Shown piece after piece: positions 1 to 13,800 of a stretch of DNA of 64,000 nt. The notes beneath the pieces were generated by a model, which worked only from the letters and a program-made list of their open reading frames with translations, was not told where the DNA came from and made no database searches. The position numbers and the translations under genes are program-made. Source of the DNA: Holacanthus passer (lineage: Eukaryota > Chordata > Actinopteri > Pomacanthidae); assembly GCA_025331565.1 (NCBI GenBank), contig JAFREQ010000035.1, positions 6,510,001-6,574,000 of the forward strand, in the 5' to 3' direction. Numbering within the stretch: the first letter of the stretch is position 1; each line of letters opens with the position of its first letter.

Positions 1-44
1 CATATTTCAGTCTTAACAGAAACCTCACTGAAAGCATCTTTTAC

Positions 45-1851
45 CTGCAATGACCTGTCTGCCTCTACCCTTGCCATCCTTGGCCCCCTCAATGATTCCT
101 GGGAGATCCAGAAGCTTAGATGGAAGAAGCGAAAAAGTAAAATAAGTAACCCACTGAAAACATATCAAATTGAAAACACTTTTGTAGATTCAAAATAAAT
201 AAATTCTTGTACCTGAATTTTGGCACCTTTGTAGCGAATGACTCCAGGTACTGTTGTAAGAGTGGTGAACTCGTAGGCAGCAACCTCGGAGTACACACCT
301 GCAAGGTTACTCAGCAGTGTGGACTTTCCCACTGAAGGGAAACCAACAAAGCCAATACGAGCATCACCAGTTTTTGCAACATCAAAACCTAAAAGACAAG
401 AAAGAATCAGAAACTTGAATCAACCAAATATCCACTATCATGCTTTCAATGACAGAAAAGGCTTTAAAGCATGTTTGTAATAAAACCCAGATAAGAGTAT
501 AAACTGTACAAAGTATTTTTTTAAAAACGTGATCTTACCCTCTCCTGTTGCACCTCCACTGCCTCCTTTTGGTGTGATGAGTTCCCTCCTCAGTTTGGCA
601 AGACGTGCTTTGAGCAGACCCAAGTGGTGAGCTGTGGCCTTGTTCCTCTGCGTCCTGGCCATCTACAATTAACAACACCAACATGAGGTCTCATAACCTG
701 ACAGAGGTCTTTGCAGGACAGTTTTGCAGTATGTTTTTAAGATAGTTTTTACTGTTTGCAGTCAGGTAGAACTTATGATTACACAGCTAGAGAAAAACAA
801 CAACTTGTGCTGCCTGCAACACACTAGGAGCTTGTTAGGGTTATTTCACTGGCTTGTCACAGACTAGATTTTATCCCTCATCACTTTAATTGGAAGTGCA
901 TCAGGAAAATATCTTTTGAAGGCCAGTATGAATGGTTTCAGTGTTCATAGAACACCTGACTATTGTTTGATCAAGACAGACTTGAAAAACAGTGAACTCA
1001 TCCTTTAAAATAACTAGTTGGTGGGATATAACTGACTTAAATTGTTTTCCTTTACCTGTCCTGTCTGTATCACCACCTGCTCATGTGAGCCATTTCAAGA
1101 CAGCACCACGGTCTATAGTTAATTTACAAGGGATTATTGATAAACCCAGAGGATCACAGATAGGTTCATGTTTACTCTTGTACTAGTCTCTATTTAAGTG
1201 CTTCATATCAACTAAACTCTGGCAGTACGATACTTAACAAAAGCTCTTTTTTAGGACAAATCTTAAAACTTTCAAATGCCTAAAATATCCAACATAAGAC
1301 AGCATTGAGAGCAGCTGTAACTCCAAGGCACAATCTGCTATATGAACTTTGTAGCCCAAATTGTTGAGAGGAAACACACTGACACGTCGAAAATGTTAGC
1401 TGCTAAAGAGACGTTGTCTTTCATATTACGCTAATTTAGGATTGAGTTTAGATGGAAACAGACTGATGATGTGACATTTAACACAACAAAAAAATCCTTT
1501 AATTTGCTGATTTAATGGCCAGCCAATCTGGACTCAGCACTAATCGTATCTATGCTACCGGGTTAGCAACATCCCCTAAATGCTAATATTTGATTCATAA
1601 TTCGTTTACAAGTCGAATTGGCACGTAAATCACTTTCACAACCACCATTTTTGACACACGCTGCAATCTGCCAAGACATATTAAAAGTGTACTACGAGGC
1701 CCAGCTGTGGGAGCTAGGCTAATCATTCCTGAGCGTTAACAGTTAGCTAGCTAGCGGTTAGCTAAAACGTGTCTGATTCATTAGGTTAGCCAGTTGTTTA
1801 CTTATAGCTTACCTCATTTTCAATTTCTGCTATTTTGGCGAGTATACTCAT
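45..1851 (-). CDS. drg1: Developmentally regulated GTP-binding protein 1, 5' part (partial, runs off the left edge)
   Basis: Four coding exons read on the minus strand: 1813-1851, 539-662, 213-388 and 45-114. All phases join cleanly and all borders are GT/AG. Exon 1 starts MSILAKIAEIENE; exon 2 continues MARTQRNKATAHHLGLL, a near match to vertebrate DRG1. Exon 3 carries the G1 P-loop GFPSVGKST and the switch region TTLTTVPGVI. Exon 4 carries the G3 motif DLPGIIEG and ends in a donor at 43-44, so the remaining GTPase, TGS and C-terminal parts lie outside the window. About 135 of the usual roughly 367 residues are present. DRG1 is a cytosolic, K+-stimulated OBG-family GTPase that associates with ribosomes and is stabilised by ZC3H15/DFRP1 (family knowledge). 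DRG2 is less likely because the N-terminus matches DRG1. Confidence 0.95.
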
Positions 1852-1983
1852 GGTGACGGAGATTCCTGTGTACAACTAACGCTACTGAAAAAAGTTGGAG
1901 AGATTTTACATGGAAGTTGACAAAGTTAGATGCTGTTTAGCACCACATTAGCCTAAACCACGCAAGTGCCGCTGTGTGCAACT

Positions 1984-2001
1984 TCGCGAGAAATCTCGCG
2001 A
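1984..2001. promoter_or_regulatory. CGCGAGA/TCTCGCG inverted promoter motif upstream of drg1
   Basis: TCGCGAGAAATCTCGCGA is an inverted repeat of two near matches to the TCTCGCGAGA core-promoter element typical of vertebrate housekeeping genes. It lies about 130 bp upstream of the drg1 start codon, where the 5'UTR or transcription start is expected. No TATA box is evident. The promoter role is inferred from position and motif. Confidence 0.5.
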
Positions 2002-2189
2002 TGCTATAGTGTGAAATCTTTGCCCGATGCGCTGACTGACAGGACAAAAGTTACACGCGATAAGGAGAGAATTACATGATCTACCTAAAGATAAAACTCT
2101 ATATTATCAGAGCTGGTAGTGCATGCTTCATCTAGGAAGAGGTGACATTTAGTTTAGACGAATATGGTTGATTTGTATTGCATGATTTT

Positions 2190-2880
2190 GAGAGGTATTT
2201 GGCCAAATGAATAAATGTAAATATAGGTGGTTTAAATATTTTTTCCATCACCTAAGTACTACATTGAAGTACATTTTTGACTTACTTGTACTTTACTTAA
2301 ATATTTCTCTTTATACACTATATTTCAGGGGCAAATATTGTACTCTTTACTCAACTTCATTCATGTTACAACTAAAATTACGAATCACTTTTCAAATAAA
2401 GATTTTACATAAAAACATATAATAAGCTTATAAAATGCAATGTGTTGTCAAAGATCGAACCAGTGACTCCCAACCTTTTTGGCTTGTGTCCCTTTACAGA
2501 GGAGCAGTGTCTTCTTGGAAGGCCATAGTTTTCAAATGTCTTTGATTTGACCCAAGAAGCGTATCCCCTCTACACTTTTCTGAGGGTCAACAGTTTGAGG
2601 CCAAAGAACTTTATTTTTCCCACTTTTAAACCCTTTTAGTTATTGCATGTCCCACCAGAAATGTCATATATAAGAACATGTCAGTTCCAGTGGCCATTTT
2701 TCTGTAGAGTGAATACTTCTACTTTTGATACTTAAAGATAATACTTTATTGATTCGTATTATTTCGTATTTCTTGCTATTAAAACTTAAGTACTTTCACT
2801 TATGTAGGATTTTTAATGTAGAATTCTTACTTTAATAGAGTATTTTTACAATGTGATATTGGTTACAACAATGTGATCTG
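2190..2880. repeat. hAT-like non-autonomous element (teleost MITE family) with a second repeat inside it
   Basis: The outer parts (about 2200-2455 and 2700-2880) carry stretches typical of a widespread teleost repeat: AAGATTTTACATAAAAACAT near 2400, then alternating TACTTTTACTT-like motifs and TATTTTTACAATGTGATATT near 2840. They are split by 2458-2695, which begins CAGTGACTCCCAACCTTTTT, like the terminus of another hAT-like teleost repeat. The family is recognised by eye. Related copies lie at 44010-44220 and 53999-54516. Confidence 0.55.
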
Positions 2881-4879
2881 GTATTATACCTCCTTTAATT
2901 GGTCTCAATTTATTGCTTGATTAATGAAAAATTAAGAAAGGTTACAACACCAAATTCAATAATATTACTTTTAAAAGTGATTTGAACCACAACATAAAGT
3001 TATATGTCAATGTAAGTATCTTACCTGTGAGATACACAGAAACATACATTATAATGTATCATATTTAAGACAAATTCTCACACATTAAAAAGGACGCAGG
3101 CCTGTCAGATGGTATATTTTTATTGTTTAATTGTTTATTGTTTAAGTCGCATACAGTATAATCTCTCATTGGTTTCTATGTTGCTGAAGTTTGTGGACTG
3201 AACATCTGTCATTTTGTTGACCATCGGATTGACTTGTTGGTTAGTGGGTGGGCTGGCTGAACAAGATCAGTGCTGCTGATTATACCAGATCTCTTCTGAC
3301 CCATGCTATTCTCTGTGAACCTTGAAAGGGTTGCATTAACAACTATGTTCATAGGGTGAATATTAGCATATTTTGGCTATGAATGGCTTTTCATACAGTT
3401 GATATGAAGACAGAAAGTATGAAAGGCCAGGGAGGATATTTCAACCGAATTTAAAGATCTTAATTTGACTTGTGACATTAATACTTAATCTAAAAATCTA
3501 ATAAATGCCAATCACTGTAGGTAGATTTACCAGTTCTGCTCTTGAATATTGCTCTTCCAGCTCAGCCAACAGTATCATCCAAAGCATATGCTGTTGAAAA
3601 TAAATCTGAAGAATAATGCAATTTTTATAATAAGTTCAGGGATGATTCTAATAGATGACTTCATGTATGTACCTTAACTCCAGTCCAAGTAATATTAAAC
3701 CATATGCTAAATATGCTGAATCTGTCACTTCATACGTCCCCTTTGTTGTTTTTTAGTTGTAGGAGGTGTGCTTGTCCTCATCAAAATATATAAAAATAGG
3801 CATTTTCTTTTTAAAAGGTAGATACAGTTTCAGCGAGTTGTTGTTCAGCATTTGTTGTTGCCCGGCTGGGGTGACAGCAAGCATAAATAGCACAGGAAGG
3901 GAGGACAGGAGGTGAGACACAGCAAGACAAGGGGGAATTACTGAGTTTGTGATCACTCAGTAAATTTCTGCAGACCTCTATAGGTCTAAGTTAATGCTCC
4001 TTTTTGAAAAACTGAAAAAGGCCTTTGACTTGATTCATGGACAGTAGCCACAACTTTAGAATTGACAATAATAAACCCATGCCCAAACATCTCAAATGTT
4101 CTTCTTTTAATGAGCAACGCATCTTTATATCATACGTCAGTCAGCATTGAAGTGCATTGATTAAAAAGTAAGTGCAAGTACAGATTTTGATGCATTCATT
4201 TTGACTAGAGGATTAAATTATTTGCAACGTCGCCCCAAAAATAGTCATTCTACAGGGGCACTCTGCAAAAGAAAACCACTATAGTTGATGCTGTTTCTAA
4301 CCTAAAAGATACTGTATATGCTTTTTTTTCCTCATTTCAAGCTTTTTAAGTTATCTCTGAGTGACAGTGTGTAGGAGCGATTTTCATCTGCCTTCTGGTG
4401 TTAGTTCACTCCAGTCCATCAAACACAGCACTTTTCCTCAATATCACTGTCATGCTCCCTGACTAATTTCTCAGTTTGCTTTGAGGAACACGGCAACTGA
4501 ATCAAGCCAGCAGAAGCACAAAGTCTGTGAGAAGCACTATTTTAGTGCAATAGTTTCACACATGGTAACCTTGCCACCTAAAACTGGCTATCTCTGCATA
4601 GAGATGGAGTAGAGCTCTTATTGTACCCCCATCGATAGGCCTTTTTAGGGAAGCGCCATTATTTGTGGTCATGTCACCAGAGCAAGGATAACAACATCTT
4701 TTGAGGTAATAAAAAACAAATAACAGCATGAAGTTATCCATTAAAATGCATTGTCCCCAGTATCTTGGATTCTGTCATCAGAATTTGGATAATACTTATT
4801 GAAACCATAAGGCTTTACGATAAATGCAACTTGGCCATATGATGGCAAAAGTCTTCAGTGGAGGCATTCCCCTTGGACT

Positions 4880-7800
4880 CTAGCTGCTCTCGGAGGAGGT
4901 GGGCGGTGCTGTGGAGGACGACCTCCGCCGGGACACTGACTGTGAGCGCTCAGGGCTGTGTTTGTCATAAGGCTGGAGCTGCACCTCCAGGAAGTCCCTG
5001 TGCTGCTGGCTGATGACCTGGCTGATGAGTCCTGGCAGAGCCTGCAAGTTACTCAGTAGAGTCTCCAGCTTTGTCTCCAGCAGGGCAATCCTCTTCTCCA
5101 TGTCCTCTCCTCTCTCATTCAAGTCCGATATCATGTCATACATGATGTTCTGAGTCTAGAACAGGGAAGAGGAAACACACTTAGCGTGATCATTGTCAAA
5201 CTGGTGTTATTTTTTTTTTGATGGTCAAGACTGCATGTGTCCATTATTAACAGACATGATTATGTATAAAAAAACCCCGCAGGTTTCTTCAATATTTTTA
5301 TAAATACGCAGTTGAAAGTGCTCTGAGTTCTTTCTGAAAAGGAGAGGAAAAGAAAATCGAGGAGATTAACTTTCTTAACACATTCTGTTCAGACAGCAGG
5401 CCAACTTTAAGTAATAGAAAAAAACCTCTTATGAATAGAACAGTCATTACCAACTGTTAATTGTCTGACACAAAAGCAATTAGAGGATAGGTTCACATTT
5501 TTTTCAAGTCTGTCTGAAAACAATACTCATATGCCCATATGCACGTTGAAAGCTTTAATTGTTCCTTCTCTCTGTACTGGCGGGAAAGAGATCCCGTTCT
5601 AGAGACATTTCAATGCAAGTAATGGAGGACAAAATCCACAGTCCTCATACTGCCTAAACATTTATTTTAAAGTTTAGCTAAAGACAATATGCAGCTTAAG
5701 CAGTCTGAATTAGTCATCAAGTATCAAGTATCAAGTAGGTATCTTCCTAAATTACATTCTTTTTAAACCCCTTTTTGGGCTTCAATGGACTATATTTGTT
5801 GCGGTGGAGAGACAGTAACACAAAGAGGGAATTTAGTTCTAAAAGCACAGGAGAAACAACTGCAGCAAACCCAAACTCTTTCAATGTACATATGGGCATG
5901 TAGGTGTGTTTTAAGATATAGTTGGAGAAAATGTGCACCCATCCTATAATCTCCACATCTAACACAAAATGCCAAATGGTATATCTGATTAGTAAAGAAA
6001 ATATCAGTAAAATTTTTATATGGTACTGTCATGGAGTTTTCCCAGTTGTCCCATCGACTGTCCCATTGTCCTCCAGTCTTGGGGGAGCGGAGGTTTAAAG
6101 CAGGAAAGTAAACTCCACATTTAAAAAAGGTCAGGGTGACATCAGGTTAAGTTATTTTTATGCTTTATAGTTACAACCTCTGTTAAAGACTGGCTGAGAA
6201 GGGTAGATTTTATATGACAACAGTTTACGACAACTCATGTTTCCATGCAGACCAGAGTACATTTAGCCTACGACCTTGAGGAGACAGGAAAGGTGCCGGT
6301 CACGATGCTTTCAGCTCTTTTGATGCATCAACCATCTGTTCCCAGACCTTTAAAAATATAATGTAGCTGCTGCATTTTAACTCCCGAGGTTCAAGTCTTC
6401 AAAAATAGTCAACAACACACTAAGAAATGCATGTCACATTTCAGATGGGGTGTGGGAGTGATGCTGCTGGAGGGCGGTTTCTGAGGTATTATTCAGTGGA
6501 GGACTAATAATCCCTGGCAGCCTAGAGGCGATGCCATCCATCACTTACCTTGTCCTCTTCTGATTTCAGGCAGGAATAATGGGATAGGTTGTTTATGTGA
6601 ATCAGTGAGGACTAAAGTAGCATTGACACCTCTCAACCTGACAACTAGTTGAGACGAGGGCTTCACTGCGTTGTATTACTTACATAAACACTAATCTAAT
6701 CCTTCTTGTCATGTGCAAATTTTACAGTGGATCACAATTGCAAACATTTAAACAGTTCATATAATGATAATCAAATACTTTAATGTATTGGTATAATATC
6801 TTATACGCATGCAATTCCTCCTCTGGCTAAAAAATTCAGGCATCCAGGCACAGCCCTACATGGACTGAACGAACCTAAGTCTGGGCTTCATCTGTATGAA
6901 ATCTAACAAGAACACATTAAATAGTGATGGCGTCAAATGCTAGAGACCAAGAAAAAGAGGGTCCAGTAAACCATGAGGGAACAAATATCATAAATAGAGG
7001 ATGAAACTGATGCAGCAAGAATATATACGCTTATTAAAGATCCACTTCAACCACAAACCGACACTATCAACCCATTTCTGCACAAGACAATGAGGGAATA
7101 AAGAGAGAGGAGAGGGGCAGAGATGGTTTCAAACAGCAATTTTGCAATTTGACGACACATAATTCAGCCTGAATGGCAAAGCGAAGAAAATGCTGCGGAA
7201 AGAAACAACATCCAAGCAAACAGAGCCTCACTTAAGTCACATTAAAATGAAAACAAAACATATCCTTTATTAGACTGTAGGAGAGATAATGAGTTAAGGG
7301 GATACATTGTGATCTGAGGAATTTCTCATTGCACTGCAGTGGTGATGCAGCTGCCAATGATATGTTCAGCTCTATTTAGCTCCATCTTTCCACTGGGAGC
7401 ATGAAGGGACTGAAGCTGCACTGCCCTCCTATGGTGACAGATTCTCATAACAGGATCCAGCTGAGTGCCACCGGCTATAAACCACCTTATCCAATGTCAC
7501 ATCCCTGCTCTTCTCGCTGCTGTTTTACTGTACCAAGTGATTGGGCAATATGAACTAATACCGTTCATGACACGCTGGCCTGAATCCAGTTTAACTGTGG
7601 TGTACTTTTGAATGTCAAAGCCCTCTGCCTTTCCCTCTTCTCTTTCTCTGCCTTTACTTCTGGCTGAATCATCAGATCACAGTGTGTCTCCCTTCCCAGG
7701 TTACTGTTTCTGCTGTGTCAGGCTGGCGCGCTGCCTGGTCTTTCCCTAAGGTTTGTCAACTTCTGTTTAGTGCATCTGGAGACAAACATCAGAGAGTACA

Positions 7801-10800
7801 TACAGTGAAAAAGCACCGCAGACAAAAAAAGGGGTTTTCTTGTTACTCTCATTCAGTAATTTTCAGGCGAACATGTCCTGGGGATAGTAGTTTACAGTGT
7901 TAAATAAAATGTTATTATTTCAAACCCGAAAGATGAGAATCTCAGGTGAGTGCAGACACCCAGAATCCTCACACAGATGTATTTTTAATCACCTTGTGAA
8001 CAGCCTGTCTGTTTATTTGACACCTGTAGACTTTGATTATATGAGAAAACACAACTAATTCAGCGAGTGAACTAGCATGCATTGAATTCAATCACACAAA
8101 GGAAAGAAACTTATCAGGATAGTTGTCTATCCTCATGTACAATGCAGCAGGAGACTGTTTTGTCTAGCTTACCTTAGCAAGGTCCACTAGTGAGTTTGCT
8201 TGGTCATTCAGCTTGCGTTGCTCCATTTTAACACTTCTCAATCTGAACACAAGACCATTCAGAACCCAATAAATTAACGCTATCAGTATTTTATCATTTA
8301 AGTTGTGCACACACAAGGCATACACACGGAGAACACTCCTAAAACATGCACAGGATGTGTGTAGAAAATGCAGGGATCAGTCTGTTTGGTTGAGCTGCAT
8401 GCAAGTGGAAAGGAGACCACAGAGGAAGGGGTGGGGGGCGAGAGCTGCCACTGAGGAGAATGAGACCAGCTCTATGTCAACCAGTACGTACAACCATAGT
8501 CTAGTAGAGGAATGAGGAGGACTCATATTTTAGCAGAGCGCCTATGAAGAATAAACATCATTTACAAGCTACTTGACATAAAAATACCCACTGTTGTATC
8601 TTTAAAGTTCTCCTTTTGATTAAAGCAACTTTTCACTGTTTCAGTTCATGAATTATTTAGTCACTCAGATATCAAACATTGTTTCCAGTAAACATAAAGT
8701 CAAACTAAACCTTTTGATAGCAGCTATGTGCACATGCTGTGTGTTTTCCTTTAGACATTTTCCAGTACAAACATTTAATAAACTGTGACATAAGAATTGA
8801 GAAAAATCAAAACTCTTCCCAATTTGCCGCTTGAAGGAATCCTGTTAATCTTGAATCATGAATAGAAACTTGTTAGAAAAGGCCACTTTTTCATCAAGTG
8901 AAAATCCTATTTGTAATGTCTGCAAGATTGAACTCACCTACTACTACTACCTACAACATGCTTAAATAATTCACATCTCCTGTTTAATTAGGCTTTAAAG
9001 CCTGTTTTTACTCATTCTCTCAGGGGGTTCAAAAACAGCAACTGTGCAGTATCGTAGCGTGTCGACCACACGTGGTTTCAAGATATTAAAGAGGTTTTTT
9101 TCCCCTGAATCACCCACGCATGCTAAATTAAACTGGGCACAATACACATCCACATGACTAACGTCATGAGGGCAAGTTTGCCAACGTATCAGATTTTGAT
9201 GAAATAATAACCCTATAACTAACTGAGACATTAATGCAGCGTGAGGTGAGCGTTAGGTTGTGTGTAATTCGAAGGCAAACACTAATGAAGATCGAGAAGG
9301 GATTTGAGGGGCCCTTGCAGAGTCTGATAATTAGCTGAGATATAGTACGCCCATTCTCATGCAATGCAGGATCATTTCTCTGCTTCCTGCAGACAGGCAG
9401 ATGTGGAGCGAAGATGACAGGTCAGACCAACAGAGGGTGCCACAGGCGTCACTAAAGGAAAACTACAGGCAAGGGAAGATGTCCTGACAACTGAGGACCG
9501 AAATGCTTCATACAGAGCAGACGCTGAAGACAAGTACAGGAATACTATTGCAAAAAATTTTTATTATTCAAGTCATTAAATGAAAGGGAAAAAGGAGGTA
9601 TCTAAAATGATAACAGATATTCAATGTTACATGGCTTTGCAGTTGATGTAAGACCTGTTAAAAATTATACATTTCACAGTTGGATGACCAATAGCTGTCA
9701 GATGGGGTCGAAGCACAGGGCAGCTCGAGGTCAGGACGAGGAAGCCTACTTGCCCTGTCTTTTATATTCTATGTGTCTTTTTCCCTCAGTCAATCACTCC
9801 TCATGGGCAGTTCTCCTTTTGAATGGGCACTCTAAATCTGCTTGCTATTCATCAGGGGAAAACGGCTATGCTAAGATTTTCAATATCCCACTAAATCAGT
9901 TAGGGCAATCTCAGTTAGTACCGCGCCATATTTTTATCCCTCTTGACTTGCTTTCTTTGTCATGACCTCCGTTTACCTCATTGTGGAGAGAAATGCTAAT
10001 TTTTCTTCAGCTTAATGGACAGGGCGAACATTGTGCAGCCTGTGTTTTTTTTTTCCTTTCTCTCCCTGCTGACAGCTTCACGCTGTCGGTCACAGTCGCA
10101 GCCTCTCGGGCTCAAATGGGATTGCTTGGAGGCTTTACCCTGACCTTCCTCTCAGGTCACTTTGCTGTTTCTCCAATCCACTGATCTCTGGGCTAACAAG
10201 CACTCACTGTCCTGCTTCTTGCTATGATTCGCACTTCAACCTTGTTGATGGAAAGGGACAGCGTTCCCAAAGGGGATCTGACTATACTGAGACACTCCAC
10301 TTAACAGATGTTAAGACCTAAAACACACTGTAAGACATTCTCGGTTGCATATGTGCAACATCATGTCTGCGATGTGGTAAAATGCACTGTCCGAATGACC
10401 TCGGGAGGGTTTAAACTGTGTTTACAGCAAACTCTGCTCATTCTTCTTAGTGCAGAGATGCATGACAGCTGTATGTCCGTGTTATTATGCTGCTCACCAG
10501 CCATGATAACACCAGATCAGCGTCTTTGCTACTGTGTCATCCAACGGAGAAATGGAGGAAATGTGGCTGCAAATGTAGTAACAGGCGTAACAATGGTTCC
10601 ACACGCCGAAAGATGACCCTGAGCCCTGATCTGTACGAGCATGAGTGCTAAGTTGTATAAGATGACTTGAGGGATATTAAATACTACTGCAGGTCTGTAG
10701 AGCTCTAGTCGTCATCCTTCGGTACGTGAAAGCACAGTTGATTGGAGTTTAATCAGTGGCTTTCTGATTAAAGATCAAATTCTCATCACATCCATGCAGA

Positions 10801-13800
10801 AATGGAAAGAAAAACACCCTCCATCACCGATAATTGAAATTCACTTTATATGCATCCGTGGGTGTGTTAACAATGTGCAGCATGTGTCAATAGGACTTAA
10901 AGGGTGTTTGTGCTGGTTATTTAAAGCTGTTTGCATCCCAAAATATCAAAAGATTGCGTGAAAAATGGGGGACTAATGTGTGTTTTATCAAATTGCCATG
11001 CTACTCAGTTGAACAGAGATCTAATAAAAACCTTTGTAGCATCTTAATGGAAATAATCTGGCAACATTATGATTGTGTCGTGTGAAACAATTTCAATCAT
11101 TGCAAACTACGACATTCTTTGTGGCATGAATTTCACTTATCAAATGAGGGAGTGTAATTTTTTAGTCACATTATTGGGTTCAAGGACAAGCTCTCGTTAG
11201 CATGCACACAACAGGTCTGTATCTACATGTGAGGCGAAGACTTACTTTCGAGCTCTATTGCATTGTGTCGACACAAACAGGAAAAAAAGGAAACATGAAG
11301 TAGACAAATGAATTATTACAACATCAGATAAACATATTCAGATGGCAAAAATCTGTTTGCTCAAGTCTGGCTGCTGTAACCCTCATCTCTACTCTGTCAC
11401 TTCTCCTCTGAGCAGCAGCAACCATTTATTCTGGACTTATTTCCTCCTGCAACCAGTGTGTTATCTCTCTGTGCTTCTGGTAGCTGCACCTCTGCTTGCT
11501 CTATAAGTCTAATCCCTTTTATTTCTCCGCACTAGTCCCGGTTATCAGAAATACAGTAAATCAAAACAACCCTCCTGTTAACTTCAGTAAACATTCACCA
11601 ACACAGACGGTGCCTCAAAGCGTCTACGGCTCCATTTAACAGCTGTTTACACCTCACATCCTTTACAGTGACTGATGAGGAACTCAGAGGAAGTTTTTTT
11701 ACACTGTCTTGCAGCTTTGGCCAGAGGAAACAGACACGATGATATCTGATTTGATGTTTACCGTCGCCTCACGGCAGGTCAAGGATGGCTGTAGGCCTTT
11801 CCCCACCCTCCACTTGAGCGATCTGCTCGCTGTCAGGCCGCTTCCTGTCCTATATTCATCTCAATCCAGAGCTTCTGTATCACACCCTGCACCTTGGCTA
11901 CAGGCAACACTTAAACCTCTCCAAGATAAGGCCTGTGAACACACTACTTCCTGAACAAAAACAGAATCTTTATAAGATAAAGGTGTGATGGGGGGCGATG
12001 TTGACACCATGCTGAGTAGTTGTCCTTGCACACAGAGCTGGACGTGACTCTTTCCCACCCAATCTGGTTGTGTATAGATTTAGCTTTAGCTCTGAGGGAC
12101 TTCCATTATTAGGCTCTCCTAAAGAACAGGAGGTGGACGTGAGACGTTGTCATCACCGCTGCAAATCGCCTGAATACGACAGCAAGGGCGTAATGACTCG
12201 ACAAAGCAACCGTGACAAAATGCTAGTAAACGGCACAAATCTGGATGCGGGTTGCAGCAGCAGCAGACAGTCTGTGTATCTCTCGACCTTGTAATCAAAC
12301 ATCCTAATGTCTTTAAAACATAAATGTATGTTCAAAAGATTCATGAGCAAATCAAAGTTGCACACAGGAGACCACAAAGACCCATATACATACATAAAAC
12401 CACAGAAAGCAAACAAACATACAAAAAAAGGGGACATTTTACTTGAGAGCAAAGCTTCATATTAACAAGATCATTGTGCATCTAGTTGCTTATTTTAATA
12501 AACCACTGAGTTGATTGCCAGTTATTGAAAGAAGCCACAGACTGGATGTGCTTGTGGGCACTGTAGGTTGAAGAAAAACAAGAGCGAGGTGAGGCTAAAA
12601 TCGATACTGTTTTGGAGTTAGATAGCACTTCGGGAGTCCTCGGGGACCCACTAAAAGACTAGCTGACAGGTAAATGTCTGACCAGCCGCTAGAAAAGTAG
12701 AAACCCAGATGTGTCAGCCCCTCAGGTCAGCATGCAGGCTGACATACAGCGAAAGAGACACACAAGAGTCAATCTGACAGCAAAAGGTGAGAGAGAGGGA
12801 GAGAGATCAATATCATACCGCTGTGAATTCTGTAACTCGAGAATATTTCAAGGTAAAGTTAGGGGGTTTTTTTGTTTCAGGAATACTGCTGCTGAAAGAC
12901 TGACTACTTCCACAATCCTACAGTACGTTTTCTCATTCACAGTCAGAGAAAATGCCTTTTTACACAGATGAAATATGCAACCATCATACTGACAATTCTT
13001 ACTCTGTCTCTAATACAAATGGATTACAAGAACCTCTAGTGCATCAGTGAATACTATTTATATCATTTTTTGTCCCCTTGCGTATTTTACCTCTCTTTAC
13101 GATACAGAATCAACAGGTCAACTCATGATCACATCTGCAAATTTGAAGTTAGTCAGGTCAGATGAAACATGGTGGAGATCCTTCAGTAATATGAGCACAT
13201 ATATTTGCTACAGGTGTCAAACAATTCAGATTTCAGGTTGGTGTTGCATCAGTGAGTCAAGTAAATCACACTGCTGGATAAAAGGTATTAGACCAACGTG
13301 AGTGGCGGGGGTCAGGGTTCAGAGCGGGGTACCTACTGGTGAATGGCTTGGAGAAATTTCCTCTGGTGCTTCCTGACTCTGGCGTGGTCCATCTTCCTCA
13401 CCAGTTTGGTGTTCTTATAGATGAGCCACGTCTCCCTGAGAACATTCGCAGCTGTGTTTTTCACCTAAAGCACAAAATAAGGGAAACATTTTGGTCAAGA
13501 ATGCAAAAAGGTGAAGTATCTCCAATGTCAAAATATCCAAATGTGGAGCTTGAACTTACTCTTTTTGTTAGCTGGGTGTCCATCATAAAATTATGGACAT
13601 GTTTTTCAGCTTTGGTTAATTCCAGTTTCTTTGCCACCACAGCCACCACCAAGGCAGTGCAGCCAGCACCCTGTGAAATAACAAGAATGGACAGGCACAA
13701 ATATACAACATGGATTTTCACTTGTTTCATTTACTTGTCAACCATTAGTTACTTTCTGAGAGTCTTTCAACACTTTCAGAAATATTGACAGGCAAAAGAA

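Larger units (their letters stand above)
1852..4879. other. Intergenic region between drg1 and kcnn2
   Basis: It holds the drg1 promoter side, a composite of interspersed repeats (about 2190-2880), and AT-rich sequence that probably includes the kcnn2 3'UTR just below 4880. Candidate minus-strand poly(A) signals occur (TTTATT on plus around 3118-3138), but none can be assigned with confidence. I see no other gene. Confidence 0.5.

Noticed and set aside
13339..13788. 149-aa plus ORF opposite kcnn2 exons 5-6
   Set aside because: It crosses two real minus-strand exons and the intron between them; a shadow frame.
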